Of a stretch of DNA of 64,000 bases, positions 23,219 to 36,119 are shown one piece after another. Numbering within the stretch: the first letter of the stretch is position 1; every line of letters begins with the position of its first letter. A program made the position numbers and the translations under genes. This DNA comes from Cyclina sinensis (lineage: Eukaryota; Mollusca; Bivalvia; Venerida; Veneridae), in NCBI GenBank assembly GCA_012932295.1, contig JAAONU010000001.1, forward strand, positions 57,819,693-57,883,692, in the 5' to 3' direction. The notes below the pieces were generated by a model, which was given only the letters and a program-made list of their open reading frames with translations, searched no databases and was not told the origin of the DNA.

Positions 23219-23671
23219 CTAAAATGATTAAACAGGAAGACTGATCCAATAAAAATTAGAAAATGAAAATAATTATCCAATCAAATTCAATAATACTTAA
23301 CTGTATTTGTTAAGACGTCCAAGATGGATGCGTCAATAACGAGAAAATCTACGCGAATGAAAGGTAGTAAAGTAAAGAAATTAATCTTGCCAGAAAATTG
23401 AAATAAAATCGGTAAAATCATCCATCCTGTTACATTTGTATACAGCAATATTTATATCCGTCAGCCCTTACACGGCCGAGTATTTCTTTTAAGGTCTTGT
23501 GTAATCAAGATACCTTATCCGTTGTCCTGATATTGTGCAAACTAAGTCCTGTTTGTTGTATTTTATATAGCACTATGCACGTTTGAAAATAAAGACACTT
23601 TTAGTTTTTAATGATTGAAATATTGTACCATTTTATTGTTTTCATTTACTTGGTTAAATTTTTTCTTCAAG
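23219..23671. other. Upstream intron or intergenic of ART-2
   Basis: No exon recognised. It ends in the acceptor TTTTTTCTTCAAG that opens the ART-2 exon. Confidence 0.4.
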
Positions 23672-24814
23672 CTTACTGAATGATATTGAAAACGAGTCAA
23701 AGCTGGTTAACGAGCTAGTTCTGTCAGCAAAAGACGGAAATTTTACTAGAGTCTGGGAAATTCTTGGCGAACCTGCCTTTCCAAACAAAACGCATTTATT
23801 AAACTGTATCCCCGACAATCGTCGATGGGGTGTTCTTCACCAAGCAGTATTCTGGAACGATCCGGACATTCTGAAGAAACTTCTGAAATATTCAGCGTGT
23901 GATTCCGACATGCGTGCAAAGAGATGCACCTCTGAATGTGGCGACACAAGTGGCATGTGTGCTCTTGAAATAGCAAGAGCCTACAACTACCCGACTATGG
24001 ATAAGATACTATCAGCCCACAGAATAATATTTTGGGACAAAAGCTTCCGACGTTTCAAAGACAGCTTTACTTAGGACTCATAAGAAACACAATTGTTGCA
24101 TATAAATCCACTTTTCATCCTGGATATGTCAGCCCTTTTAAATCAGATTTTGAAATTTTGAAAGACATATGGATGGATGTTAACAGCAACGAAGCGCGAT
24201 TTCAAGTTGTGAAAAAGCAGGTATGTGACGCCATGCACATTGTTTCTACTATCAATGCGGAAATGATTGCAAACACGAAAACAAAAGAAGAATTCTACAA
24301 GATGATTGTCAAAGCATACACTATCGAATCAAATTATCTCTACAATTACATCAGCACAGCTATGCGCAGACAGACGAGTACTGATTACAAGCCAACAGGC
24401 GATGACTTGGCGCTTGGTCCTTACACAGTGATGTACCAGATGCTTTTGCTATTCTGGGATAAGCTTCAAGCGGAAAATGACACAACCTATCGTCAAATGA
24501 AAATGTTGAAAGAAGACGTTGACATGTATAAGGAAGGAACGGTATTTTACTGGCAGTCTGTTGTGTCTTCTACAACTGATCAAGTTAACGCCCAGAGCTT
24601 TCCAACATGTGAACCTGAACCTGGCGACAACATCGTTCTGTTTATTATTGACAACAGCGCACGGAACGATTGGCAACCGAAAAATATTGAGAAGTTCGCC
24701 TCCCATGATGAAAATGAAAGAACATATCCTGCCGGTGCAAAGTTCTGTGTCACAAGCGCGGCGACATTTTGCGCGGAGTACTTCCAAGTTAAATTAACTT
24801 TGCTTCCACAATAG
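23672..24814 (+). pseudogene. Ankyrin-repeat arginine ADP-ribosyltransferase, ART-2 (one frameshift)
   Basis: Paralogue of ART-1 along its whole length. The first frame (23,672 to about 24,030) encodes the ankyrin-like part (RRWGVLHQAVFW, then KKLLKYSACDSDMRAK). The second (24,032-24,814) encodes the ART fold with Arg154 in TTYRQM, the Ser motif WQSVVSSTT at 174-182, and E227-x-E229 in ENERTYPAGAKF (numbered from 24,032). The two frames are offset by one base at a run of four T (about 24,029-24,033); one more T would restore continuity with ART-1. Both exons start after an AG with one leading base before the first codon, so the upstream intron phase is shared. Otherwise all catalytic residues are kept. 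Either a very young pseudogene or a homopolymer error. Confidence 0.85.
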
Positions 24815-25439
24815 TTATTTTTTTATAGAAATTCATGATTATTTTGCTGTACGCAAGCTTTCAACAATTACGTCTACTGTATTTGAGTTGCTGTAACCAC
24901 ACCATTGAATCCTCAGAGAACATGATACCGACTTTAATGCGATTATGCTATATTTGTGTTTGTTTAATCAAACACCTTTTTAGAACATTCTCTTCAGTAG
25001 AAGACAACTAATTCATATGAAAGGGACACGAGATGCAAAATAGGATACGTCTAAGAACAGATTGAAAGTTGATGTGTATGGTTTGTCACGAATAAAAATG
25101 CGGAGTAAAACTTTGAGTACGAATGTGTAAGAAAATGGAACTGTAACGAAGAATCAACAAGGATTAGTGATTTATTAGATGAAAAGAATGAAATAAAAAA
25201 TTCCTTCAAACTTTAATGTCTATACTCATACCAAAATTTTGCAAAAGCAGATGTGTTAAAGACTTATCTTTGAAAACATATAACGCTTTGTTTGAAAACA
25301 GTTATATGTTCTTAATATGAGCAGATGTCTATGACATTTGGCTTTGAGAATATATAACGCATTGGCTATATTTTTTCAGTGAGAAAGAAAATTGGATTTA
25401 TTTGTGATTTATAGTGATCTTTTGAGTGCGAGAGGATTA
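24815..25439. other. 3' flank of ART-2 with ~75 bp tandem repeat
   Basis: Carries AATAAA at 25,091-25,096 as a possible polyadenylation signal. At 25,246-25,365 two imperfect units share GCAGATGT..., TTTGA.AA.ATATAACGC. A third unit is found at 32,325-32,385, on the far side of the LINE and MITE block. Confidence 0.55.
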
Positions 25440-25465
25440 TCTTAGTTTCTAAAATAATAGCTCAA

Positions 25466-26646
25466 ATGCAAACAAACAGGCAGGGTGGTGAAATATATTC
25501 AAGGAACTCGTTTGAAACTTTGGCAAATCTTGGCGAGAGCGCGCACATTTTCACTCGTGATGCATTGGGCAAAAGTGGAGACTGGAATGTTGTTGTGAAC
25601 GACAGAAACTTAAAACGACAAAGAATAAGTACAGATAGCCAGAACAATTCTTTATTTATAAGCAAAGAAGAATTTAAACATTTATCAATGGACGACAAGT
25701 TAATAACAATGTTTAACGAATGGACAATATGGCGAATAGAGCTGATCAGTGTTTACATATTCATAATCGAGTAAACGACCTTGAGTCACATACTAGTGAG
25801 CCCTCGTCAAGATTGATGTTGCTTGAATACAAATCTATCGATCTAGAGGCGCGGAGCAGGCGCAATAACCTCATATTTGGTGGTTTACCTGAAGACAAAA
25901 ACGAAAACTGTTTCGTGACAATCAGCAATTTTCTCAAGAATCACTTATGCATTGATCCAAGTCCAGCTATGTCTTGAGCGCATAGATTGGGGCGCTACAA
26001 AAGGGACTCCACCCGGCCCATCATAGTAAATTTTATAGATACACGTGACACAGAAACCATCATCTCTGTCGCTAACAAGCTAAAGAATACGCAATATAAC
26101 ATAAACAGAGATTTCCCGAAAGAAATTGCCGACGCCAGACGTGCTCTCTGGCGTATCTACAAGGATCTCAGAGAAAAAAATCCAGACAGCAAAGTCAGCA
26201 TTGCGTATCCGGCGAAAGTCATTATGAACAGCAAAGTGTATTGCGATATGTTTCCCCGTTGGAATCTTACTATGAAAGGAAGTCGAGTCAGTGTTGAAAA
26301 ACCAGTGTTTACAAACAATCCAAGTCAAAGTTCACACATTTCTCGTGCAGATCAGTTACACACAGGGCGTAGCGATACCCCTCTTCATCCAAGCGGTAAA
26401 CGCAGTATTCCTCAAGTCATTCCTAGATCCCCAAATCAAGTACAAAGAAGCGGAAATATTCCCCCTGCACATATTAGGACTCACTCCTTATCTCCTCGTC
26501 CACATATGAGATCACGTGCACTCGAACCTGCATACCGATCGCCGATCGCTGATCACCCAGCAGCACATAAGGTAACTCCTAACATACGACGCCCTGGGGA
26601 CTCCAGTGCTAGCACGCCACCGGAAGATCAAATAATGACGCAATAG
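25466..26646 (+). pseudogene. LINE ORF1 remnant (Transposase_22-like RNA-binding protein)
   Basis: Three overlapping frames (25,466-25,774; 25,720-25,977; 25,987-26,646) add up to one protein. The middle has LEARSRRNNLIFGGLPE and the third has RPIIVNFID followed by INRDFPKEI and VSIAYPAKVIMN, typical of the RRM-like and C-terminal parts of L1-type ORF1 proteins. A Pro/Ser/Arg-rich tail follows. Two frameshifts separate the parts. Such proteins bind the element's RNA. Confidence 0.75.
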
Positions 26647-26676
26647 CACTCCCGGGGAGATTCCACTCTGTAAATA

Positions 26677-27520
26677 GTCAAAAACTACTAAAAATTTGTT
26701 CACTAAACGTAAATGGGCTGAAAAGAAAGACTGATTATCCCGATTTTGTCGATATGATTAAGGTATATGATATATTTTGTGTGTCTGAAACGCATTTACA
26801 TTTCTCAGATATTGTTGACATCCCAGGGTACACGTTTATTTCTAAACATAGAACTCAGAATTATAAGCGAAAGTCAGGAGGTATTGGTATATTTGTAAAC
26901 AACAAATTATACCCATTTATAGACATTCTTGATAATGATTCAGAATATGTTTTATGGATCTCAATTAAAAAGCCATTTCTAAGCTTAGATGAACCTATTG
27001 TACTAGGGGCGATTTATTTACCCCCAGAAAACTCACGCTTTATAAACGACGATCTTCTTGTAACCTTCGAAAATAAAATCTCAGAAAAATGCTCCAAACA
27101 TAAATACGTGTTTTTAACTGGAGATACAAATGCTAGGACTGGGCGTTTACGGGACTATATCCCAATAGATTCTTACATAAGCGACTATTTTGACATTGAC
27201 GAAGATTCACATGCCTATTTTAATAAATGTTCAATCTTAGAAAATCTAGGTATCATGCTTGAAAGATGTTCCTGTGACAGCAAAACCAATACTCATGGTA
27301 TTCGACTGATAGACACTTGTAGGAACAATAATCTTTTATACTAAACGGTAGACTTTTTTCAGACAAATCCGGTGCCAATACTTTCCAAGATAAATCACTA
27401 ATTGATTATACTTTTGCAACTGCTGAGTGTTTTGAATACATAAGTGACTTCAGTGTAAACCACACAGATTGCCTATTTTCCGACGGTCATAAAGCACTTT
27501 CGTTTTCAATCTCTATACCT
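26677..27520 (+). pseudogene. LINE ORF2, endonuclease part
   Basis: Endonuclease/exonuclease/phosphatase fold: SLNVNGL at the start, SETHLHF near 26,787, GAIYLPPENS near 27,010, LTGDTNARTG near 27,120 and a SDGHKALSF-like end near 27,480-27,510. A frameshift at about 27,342 divides it and a TAA occurs near 27,566. Confidence 0.8.
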
Positions 27521-27569
27521 AAGACCAGATATTGTAATGACAAAACCAACGTAAATAGTAATCTCTAAA

Positions 27570-30060
27570 CATGGGACAATAATCTTACACAGAATTTTAC
27601 CGACAATATTAACATCGAGCAATTAAACAAACTTACTGAACAGCTACGCTCCAACCCGTGTAATCCGCAAACTATTGATCAGGCTACGGATCAGTTGTCA
27701 CAATTTTTTCAAAATGCTGCATACCGTACATTTCCTAAAAAGGAAACAGGGTTTAATGTTAATTCAACAAATAAACCTTGGTTTGGCCCTAAATGCTCGC
27801 TTGCTAGACAAAATTATAATAATGCCAATAATGATTTTCGTTCAAATCCAAGTAATAGTAATAAATTAAGACTACAAAATGCTAGTAATAAATACAAAAT
27901 AACTATGAACTTCTACATAAAAAGATTCAATTTTTCAAATCAAGAGAAACTTAGAAACCTGAATGAAAAAAGCCCTAAGAAATATTGGAAATATCTTAAC
28001 AGTTTTCATACAAAGCCAAAAGTAAGCATATCCCCTACACTGCAAGAATTCTATGACCACTTTAAGTCAGTAAATGAAAATACAATTAATGATATAAGAT
28101 TTAATAATCACCCAACCCCATTAAATGTGTCAAATGATGTTCTTAATGCCAAATTTACAGAAGCAGAAATCCTCAAATGCATAAATAATCTAGGTAACTC
28201 AAAAGCACCAAGCCCTTATGACAACATCCTAAATGAGTACATTAAATCAAGTAAAGAAATAGTTATGCCTCTCTACATTAACCTTTCAACACTGTCTTGG
28301 AAACTGGATATATCCACAAAACCTGGCTTCAAGGCATTATCCTCCCCATTTATAAAAATAAAGGTGACCCCAAAGAACCAGGCAATTATAGGCCTATTAC
28401 CATCTTGAGCTGCCTTTGTAAGCTATTCACATCTGTGTTGAACTGCAGGTTAACAACTTATTTGGAGGATAATAACATCTTAGATGAAAATCAGGCTGGT
28501 TTTAGAAGTGGTTACTCTTGTTCTGACCATATATTTACTCTTCATGCACTCATAGATATACTGAAAAAAAGAATAATAGTTTGATAAAGTTTGGAGAGCA
28601 GGGTTATGGCAAAAACTCTTCCAAAATTCTATCACTGGAAATTTTTTAAGAGTAATTAATAATATGTACATAATATTAAATCCTGTGTTCAACTTATTGG
28701 ATCATTTACTGATACTTTCATTTCTGAAATTGGAATACGACAAGGTGAGAATCTCTCACCTCTATTATTTTCCTTATTTTTAAATGACCTACAGACTTAT
28801 CTTTATATAAATGGTGCTATCGGTATCAAGCTAAAGGATCCATTTAATTTAACTCTTTGGCTTAAACTATTGATCTTGCTTTATGCGGATGATACAATTT
28901 TAGTTTCAGATTGTCCTAAAGATTTTCAAAACACTTAAGACATTTTTTATGACTATTGTCAAAACTGGCATCTTAACATTTATACCAACAAGACAAAAAT
29001 TATTGTATTTGGGGCTCGTCAAACTTGAATTTTAACTTAGGAAATTACCCCATTGAAATAACAAACCAGTATCATTATTTAGGTGTAACCTTTTCCAAAA
29101 ATGGATCATTCTTAAATGCAAGGAAACATGTTGTTCAGCAAGCCACTATAAGCAATGCATCTTCCATATACACGAGCAAATAATGCAAACCTACCTATAG
29201 ACCTAATTCTCAAACTCTTTGATCACACAGTTTTACCAATACTTACATATTGTAGTGAAATATTTTGAATGGAGTATCTGTCTTTATTAGAAAAATACAT
29301 AACCAATTTCTCAGAAAAATTACAAAAGCTAAACTTTCTACTCCGATGTCTTTCCTTTATGGGGAGCTAGGGCGCTATCCCATATCCATAATAATTAAAA
29401 GTAAAATGATTTCTTTTTGGAATAGATTGTTGGTTGGTAAAGAACAAAAGTTGTCCTTTCAAATATATAAATATATGGTAAATCTGCCAAACAGTAATTT
29501 TAAATGGATTAACGCAATCAAAGAAATATTAAACTCAGCTGGCCGTCCAGACCTATTGGATCTTCAGTTTCAAATTACTAGCAAAACTTTACATAAACAA
29601 ATTAAATGTAATTTAATTGACCAATTTAAACAATACTGGCATAGTGAACTCCAACAATCTAACAAAGGATTAATATATTTAAGCTTTAAATATACCTTCA
29701 AATTTGAGAATTACCTGAAAAACTTAGAACGCAGTGATTACCTTAATTTATTTCGGTTCAGAACAGCTAATCACTCATTGCCTGTCGAAACTGGTAATAT
29801 GATGGTACCTCCTTCCATGAAAGGGTCTGTACATTATGTACAATTCCAATCAGGTTTCTACAGAGGAACATCTTCTTCTATATTGTCCCTTTTTTTGCAA
29901 CAGAAAGAGATTCATTGTTAACTACCCAAGTTACAAATGTACCTATACATACCCTGTCATTTAAAATACTGATGCAGTCAAGCAATGATAATATGTTTTT
30001 TTTAAATTAAGTAAATTTGCTGCACTGATAATGAATAAGTTTAGACGATTACAAGACCTG
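27570..30060 (+). pseudogene. LINE ORF2, reverse transcriptase and C-terminal part
   Basis: Reverse transcriptase blocks appear in different frames: a NLGNSKAPSPYDNI block near 28,190, GNYRPITILSCLCK near 28,385, ENQAGFRSGYSCSDH near 28,490, and the catalytic YADDT at about 28,882-28,896. The last long frame (29,265-29,921) matches the C-terminal part of this LINE group, and a frame near 30,000-30,045 seems to be its end. At least five frame breaks. Confidence 0.8.
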
Positions 30061-30353
30061 AGATTGTGGCCATGTAGATTTCATTTAAAAAGTATATATC
30101 AATCAATGTATACCAGTACTCTCCTGACATTGCATAATGATGACTTCGTAAACATTTACATTGTCTATATTATAATCTATGCTGTTTATCCATGCTATAC
30201 TTTACCATCCCAGCATAATTGATTATTTATTCTTTACAGGTCAGTAAATTTTATCTATAATGATATTTATATACATTTGTATATATTTACATGTTCATGT
30301 TGAATGTGTAATTAATGATCATGAATGACATGTACATTGTTTATTTACTATAA

Positions 30354-31439
30354 GGCCATACCAAATCGTTCTTTCGTTTAGCGTCCGCGGACGGATAGGT
30401 TTGAGCTCCTGAGGTAGGAAAAAACAACAACAGTTGTTTTGTCTTACGACCTTACTGTACAAAGTATTAAATGCTCTCCGGTATGTTCGAGAATTTATAC
30501 GTGACTAGTGTTGTTACCTCCTTTACATCTTTACCCCAATTTTGTATTTATTGAGTCAAAATTCCATGTGTGCATAAATTCGTTGTCGACGTCAGAAGAG
30601 GTTAGTTTCTGGTCAGTTACAATAAGATTTCAATGCCTTTTATTGTTTTTAAGATAATAGCAAGTAAATGATTGTTTTATGTAAATTGTATGCGTTGAAG
30701 TATTTGTTATATGTTTTCGCTATCAGTCGAATTTCTCAAGTGTAGTGTATACGCAAGCTGCAGCTAGAATTTGTTGATGAAGTTTAATGTAATTCAAATA
30801 GGTAGAGTCGAAAGACATTATTTATGACATTTTGTTAGTAGATCACAAAGCAGATATTCCTTTTGTAACATTTTTGCATGAGAATTCTTCTTTCATAAGG
30901 GAGACAAATTCATTTGAATTATTTAAAAGAATTGTGTTATCTTCGCAGTGAAGCTAACAGACACTCAGACAAAACAGATAGAGAAAAACAAATACCAGTA
31001 AAAATGATATTTTGGTGTTCAGTATTAAATGTTTAAGTAGTGTTTACTTTTGTAATTTTTTACAGTGATACCTCATTTTGATTTTAGTGGCATAGGATGG
31101 AAGGACCTGTCTAATAACATGAATGTGCATCAGTTTTATAGATTGTTGAAAATGAGTTGATATTGACAAGTTGACTCCAAATATAGACTCAGTTTTAAAT
31201 TTACCTATGCAGAAATATATTTTCAGTTGAATTTATAGGTGGTTTGATTGAAAATACTTTAAGAAATGCATTAAAAGTCTCTACAAAGTGGAATATGAAA
31301 CTTGATAATTATATCCTGGTGTAGATACTAGTCAGTATGACTTGTTTATTTTTTGGGGCTTCGTTTTTGTTTTCAGGATAGCTAGATAGATTTTTCAACT
31401 TAGGGTGGACGTTAAACGAAAAAACAATTTGGTATGGCC
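30354..31439. mobile_element. 1.09 kb PIF/Harbinger-like inverted-repeat element
   Basis: Ends read GGCCATACCAAATCGTTCTT and, from the other strand, GGCCATACCAAATTGTTTTT, continuing to TCGTTTA.CGTCC for ~35 bases. TAA stands directly outside both ends (30,351-30,353 and 31,440-31,442). A 3-base TWA duplication is characteristic of PIF/Harbinger. No transposase frame, so non-autonomous. It sits at the tail of the LINE. Confidence 0.85.
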
Positions 31440-31442
31440 TAA

Positions 31443-34210
31443 ACATTTTACCTCCTTGGTACGCTGTCTAGTAGACACGTGATCCCATTCAATGGATTAA
31501 ATAGTAAACATGCAATGTTATGAATGTAATAATTGGAACTTACCTTTTTATAATCCTTCTATTCATTCATTTACACCACATGGCGACCGACCTCGGTGAC
31601 CTGGTTTTCTGACTATTACGTGTTTACTAAAAATCATACACCGTGAATAACGTACAAGTGCGGATCAGGAATCAATATTATGTCCACCTCTTTTTTAGCA
31701 GACAGCGTACCATGTCGGGCTAAGTTGTATAAAGAGTGTGTTTTTCTTATCTTTGTTTTTTTTCCTTGTTGTGGTTGTATGTCTACTCTTATGTACACTG
31801 TCGCTTCTTTGCTGCGGTATTGTTGTTGTTGTTTTTTTGTTGTTGTTGGAAATCAACCTATACTCAGGGCCTTAATTGATAAGGCCCTGCCGTAAATACG
31901 TCGATGTAACATGTCATAAAAAATTTAAATCTTTAGTATATCCCTGGCCTGGTAGAGAGTTTAGATAATACATAAATAGATACACATGTACAAAATTACT
32001 TAATACCCCAAGTCGTTTACGATTAATTGGATTACTCTCTCTAGAATCTACCCTCTTAGAATGTAAGAATGTTCCTTTCCTTGTTTTATAAATTTACTTA
32101 TTTATTCATTTCTCTTTTTCCTTTTTTGAAATTAATATTAAAATACATGACTAGAATCTCCCTCCTCCCACCTTCTCCAAATATTCATATAAATTTTCGT
32201 TCTGATTAGTTTTGTGCATAACCGGAATATACTGTTTTATTCTGTTGACTTGTGTATGACATAACCCCATGTTTTATCTTGAATAACTGGGTGTATTAAA
32301 AGATGAGTTGAGTTTCTTTGTTCTTAAAAGAGTCAGATGTGTATGAGATTTGGCTTTGAGAATATATAGCGCCTATGTTTAAAAACTGTGGTGTATGATA
32401 ATTAGGAAACGTCTCAATATAATTCTAGTTAGAAAAGAGGGAAAATATTTCATGGTGAAACAGAGACGTTATGTAGCAGAGCTTTCTTTTGTTTACCTAA
32501 GGCTCCGTAATTTGTATTGAGGCAAAAGCATATTTGCATTTGGTCATGTAAAGGTGCCACTTGATAGAGTTTTAATAAGCGTTTGAATATTTAAAGCGGG
32601 CCGTTGTGCTGATTGAGTTTTAACTAAAAGTCTAAAATGGCTAAAAGTTTTTGTAATTATATTGAAATTGAAAGAAATTGTTTTGAAAAATAGCAGTGTC
32701 TCTGATTCTTTCAAAAAAATTTCTACACATTTATGCTAATATTAATTCATTTCTCGACTGTAAGATATATGACATAATACATTTTCTAGTTGGAAAATAA
32801 CTTCTTTTATTTGTTGCAACGAATTAAAATCAGTTTTTGCGACGTTATTGCAGCATGCATACAACTAAATTACAAATCCAAGTTTTGTTCAACGACAGTG
32901 AGCGGATATTTTAGATATTTAGTGCAGAGTATAAATACCGAGCAGACAATAACAACAGGCAAAACAATAACCAAAGGAAAACGTAACTTCTTTACAACAG
33001 TGGTACATCGGCATCATTATGATGGCCTATCAGCATTTTTTTCGTATATACGGTAATACTTCACACCAGGGTGGACGGGCCTTATTAAAAAAACACAGAA
33101 TTTAAATTACTTTGAATAATTCATTTTTACAGAAACACTTCTATTCACATATCGGGGCACGTCAAAATCAAATAAATAAAATGGACCTTATGTATATCAT
33201 ATTCGGACCATATAGTAATCAGGCTCGATTGCTTGCTAAGTGATTTTAGAGACGTCTAAGTCGCTAAGTACTTTTCGACGTTATTTTGACGTTTCTACTC
33301 TATGAGGTCCCTATTGATAAAACGCTTCAAAATGTTAGGGAAAAAAAACACAACACTTAAGTATGATAGACAGTATATCGATAGCTTGTATAATGTCGTA
33401 TTTATAGTTACCATATGCATTACAGTGAAATTGGCACTGTGCAGTGCATAAATTAAGCTTATGTATTATGAAGAAAAATTAATGGGTCGAGAAGGAATAA
33501 CTTTGCGCCGCATCTTCTTAACCAATTAGACAACAGCACTGAATGATTTCACTATTACAAAGAACATGACATGAAAACATTTAGTTTTCCTTGCAGATTG
33601 CTCCTAACAGCATGGTTATAAACCTGAACAAAGAAACAATCTACATCTAGATCAGTTCTCACTTAAAGTATCTATGAGTGACACTTAACACCCTAATTAA
33701 AGAATGATTTGTAAAGTTGCAATCAAATAATCGCTGAAATGCGTTATTAGTTCGATCAGTTCTGACCTCGAAGTCGCCAGTAATCAATAATTTTTCACAC
33801 TTCGACTTACCGGGTGGAAAAATACATTAGGACGGGACCGAAAAATACAACCGACATAGCCGAAGTTCACACATGTTGAATTCGGCTTAACAGGAGTTAA
33901 ATAATACAAATAAAGATCTATTGACAGGACCTGAAAATTAATTCGTCCAGCCGGAAATTTGACTTAAGCGATTTTGGCATACCGAGTGTGGACTCTATCT
34001 CCTCTTATATTTTTATCCATCTATTATACCTTGTATACAAACATAACAAATAGATTTCCTATGTGGATATGTTTCTATTTTCAATTTAACTATTTTACCC
34101 TCCTTTCGAATTAGAATCCATTTATCTATCCACATTCGTGAATTTATTTACTTAACATGCCTTTTTGATAGCCCGATGTATGAACTAAAATCAGTTATCG
34201 TATTGAGAAA
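31443..34210. other. Intergenic, no gene recognised
   Basis: One ~75 bp unit related to 25,246-25,365 at 32,325-32,385. The frames at 31,680 and 32,790 look like chance openings. Nothing else supportable. Confidence 0.5.
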
Positions 34211-35800
34211 GCTATGGAAAGATCGAACAAGAGGACCAGATGGTCTTGGGTCGCTCACCTGAAAAAAACAAAAACTACTAAACAACTTGTGGAGTTGGGG
34301 TGGCACCTTAGAGGTGTGTCAAATGGCAGACGGTTCAAATACCACATTAGATATAAAAAATATATTTTCAAACCAAGAAAGGTCAATAGTTCAAGGTAAA
34401 CCAAGGTCAAATTTGAAGTACGTATGCAAACTTATACAAATAGTTAAAATTTCATTGATGTACCTCCAAAAAAAACAAGGAAGTAGGTCAGTAGGTCACA
34501 GTAACGTCAAGTACAAAGGTGGATGATGGTTAAGACCTTCCTTCCCCATCCAATGACTTTTTTCAGAGGAATGGGGTATCAGGTGAGGTGGTTGGGGCTT
34601 GGAACCTTGGTGAGGGACAAGATCTTCCAAAGCCCATCTAATTAACAAGGCAATGCTGAACCATATTTATCTAAACTCAATGCCTTTCAATTTCTTTAAA
34701 ACATTTTTTCCAGTTTCGAACCAGGGGCCATGATTTGTATATACTTGGTAGAGGTCCACTAGACAACGGTACAATCAAAATATCTAAATCATAGGCCTTA
34801 CGGTTTCTGACAGGAATAGTTTTTTAAGTTTTCCCTATCAGTTTATGTAAAATCAAAGTGACCCCTGGGCTTGGGTCAGTTCTGACTTTTGTAAAGGTTC
34901 ACTAGATGATGCTATCAACCAAATATGAAAGCTCTAGACCTTGTGGTTTCAGACAAGAGGATTTTTTTAAAACTCTTTTCCTGTAATACTCTATGTAAGA
35001 TAAAGTGACCCTGGAGCGGGGCTAATTTTTTATCCTGAGGCCATGATTCATATAAAAATTTTAAAAAAAATTTTCCGATGTAAGTCTCTGTAAAATCAAG
35101 TGACCCCTGGGCTCGGGCCAATTCTGACCCAACAGCCACGATTTATATAACTTTGGTAGAGATCCACTAGATGACGCTTTCAACCAAATATGTAAGCTCT
35201 AGGCCTTGTGGTTTTAGACAAGAAGATTTTTTAAAACACTTTTCCTATATAACTCTATGTAAACAAGTGACCCCTGGGGAACGGCCAATTTTGATCCAGG
35301 GGCCATGATTTGTATAAACTTGATAGAGGTCCACTAGACAATCATACACGTCAAACATTTTAACTCTAGGCTTTATGGTTTCTGACAAGAAGATTTTTAA
35401 AGTTTTTACTACGTAAGTCTATGTAAAAACAAGTGACCTCTGGAGTGGTGCCAAATTTGACCTAGGGCCATGATTTATATAACTTTGTTAGAGATCCAAT
35501 AGATGATGTTATCAACCAAATATCTAAGCTGTAGGCCTTGTAGTTTCAGACAAGAAAATGTTTAAAGTTTTTCCTCTCAGTTACCATGGCAACCAGGGTT
35601 CTGCATGGAATTCCAGCTTTTATACATCTTTGAAAGAGGACCACAAAAGCATCATTTCTGTAAAGTTTAGTTGCAACTGACCCAGTGGTATAGGAGGATA
35701 TGTTTTTTAAAGTCAATGGTGAACGACAGACGGAGGACAGACAAAATAGCATACCAAAAGCTACACCTAACCTTCGATAATGTGAGCTAAAAGCTCGTTT
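34211..35800 (+). repeat. Dispersed repeat with internal ~180-190 bp tandem units
   Basis: Each unit carries CCTTGTGGTTTCAGACAAGA, a T/A run, TCTATGTAA, AGTGACCCCTGGGC, CCATGATTT.TATAA and GGTAGAGGTCCACTAGA. The end near 35,710-35,790 has GACGGAGGACAGACA and GAGCTAAAAGCTCG. Related copies occur at 5,690-6,060 (minus), 36,120-36,380, 41,290-41,440 and 50,040-50,830. Confidence 0.85.
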
Positions 35801-36119
35801 TAATGGTTGAGTGGTATATCTGCATAACTTAAGAACGATCTTCAATAGCCTGTTATTTCTAAACGCAAAACATATCTTTCAGTGATTTTATTTGAAAAAC
35901 ATCTTTGAACAGGAAATATTATACATGAAATGCATATGCATCATAAATCATCTGGAAACTATTTACTAAAACAAAGTCAGTGGGATGTGGAAATTAAGTC
36001 TGTAACATTTAGCATACAATCAATATTATACCGGTAAACATAAGCGGAAACAATAGGGCCATTATTGGTCTGAAGTGCCCACCTGAGTAGACAAATGACC
36101 GAGTTAAAAATTGACTACA

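Larger units (their letters stand above)
25440..30340 (+). mobile_element. Degenerate non-LTR retrotransposon (LINE, L1/Tx1-like)
   Basis: About 4.9 kb with the standard two-gene order: an ORF1 with an RNA-binding domain, then an ORF2 with apurinic-type endonuclease, reverse transcriptase and a C-terminal region. Both genes are broken by frameshifts and stops, so the copy is dead. The 5' limit is a guess; the 3' limit is placed just before the next element's TAA at 30,351. Confidence 0.85.

Noticed and set aside
24449..24797. Two overlapping frames within ART-2
   Set aside because: Out-of-frame shadows of the ART domain.
31680..31895. 71-codon Cys/Phe-rich frame
   Set aside because: Translation of TTG/TTT runs; no homology.
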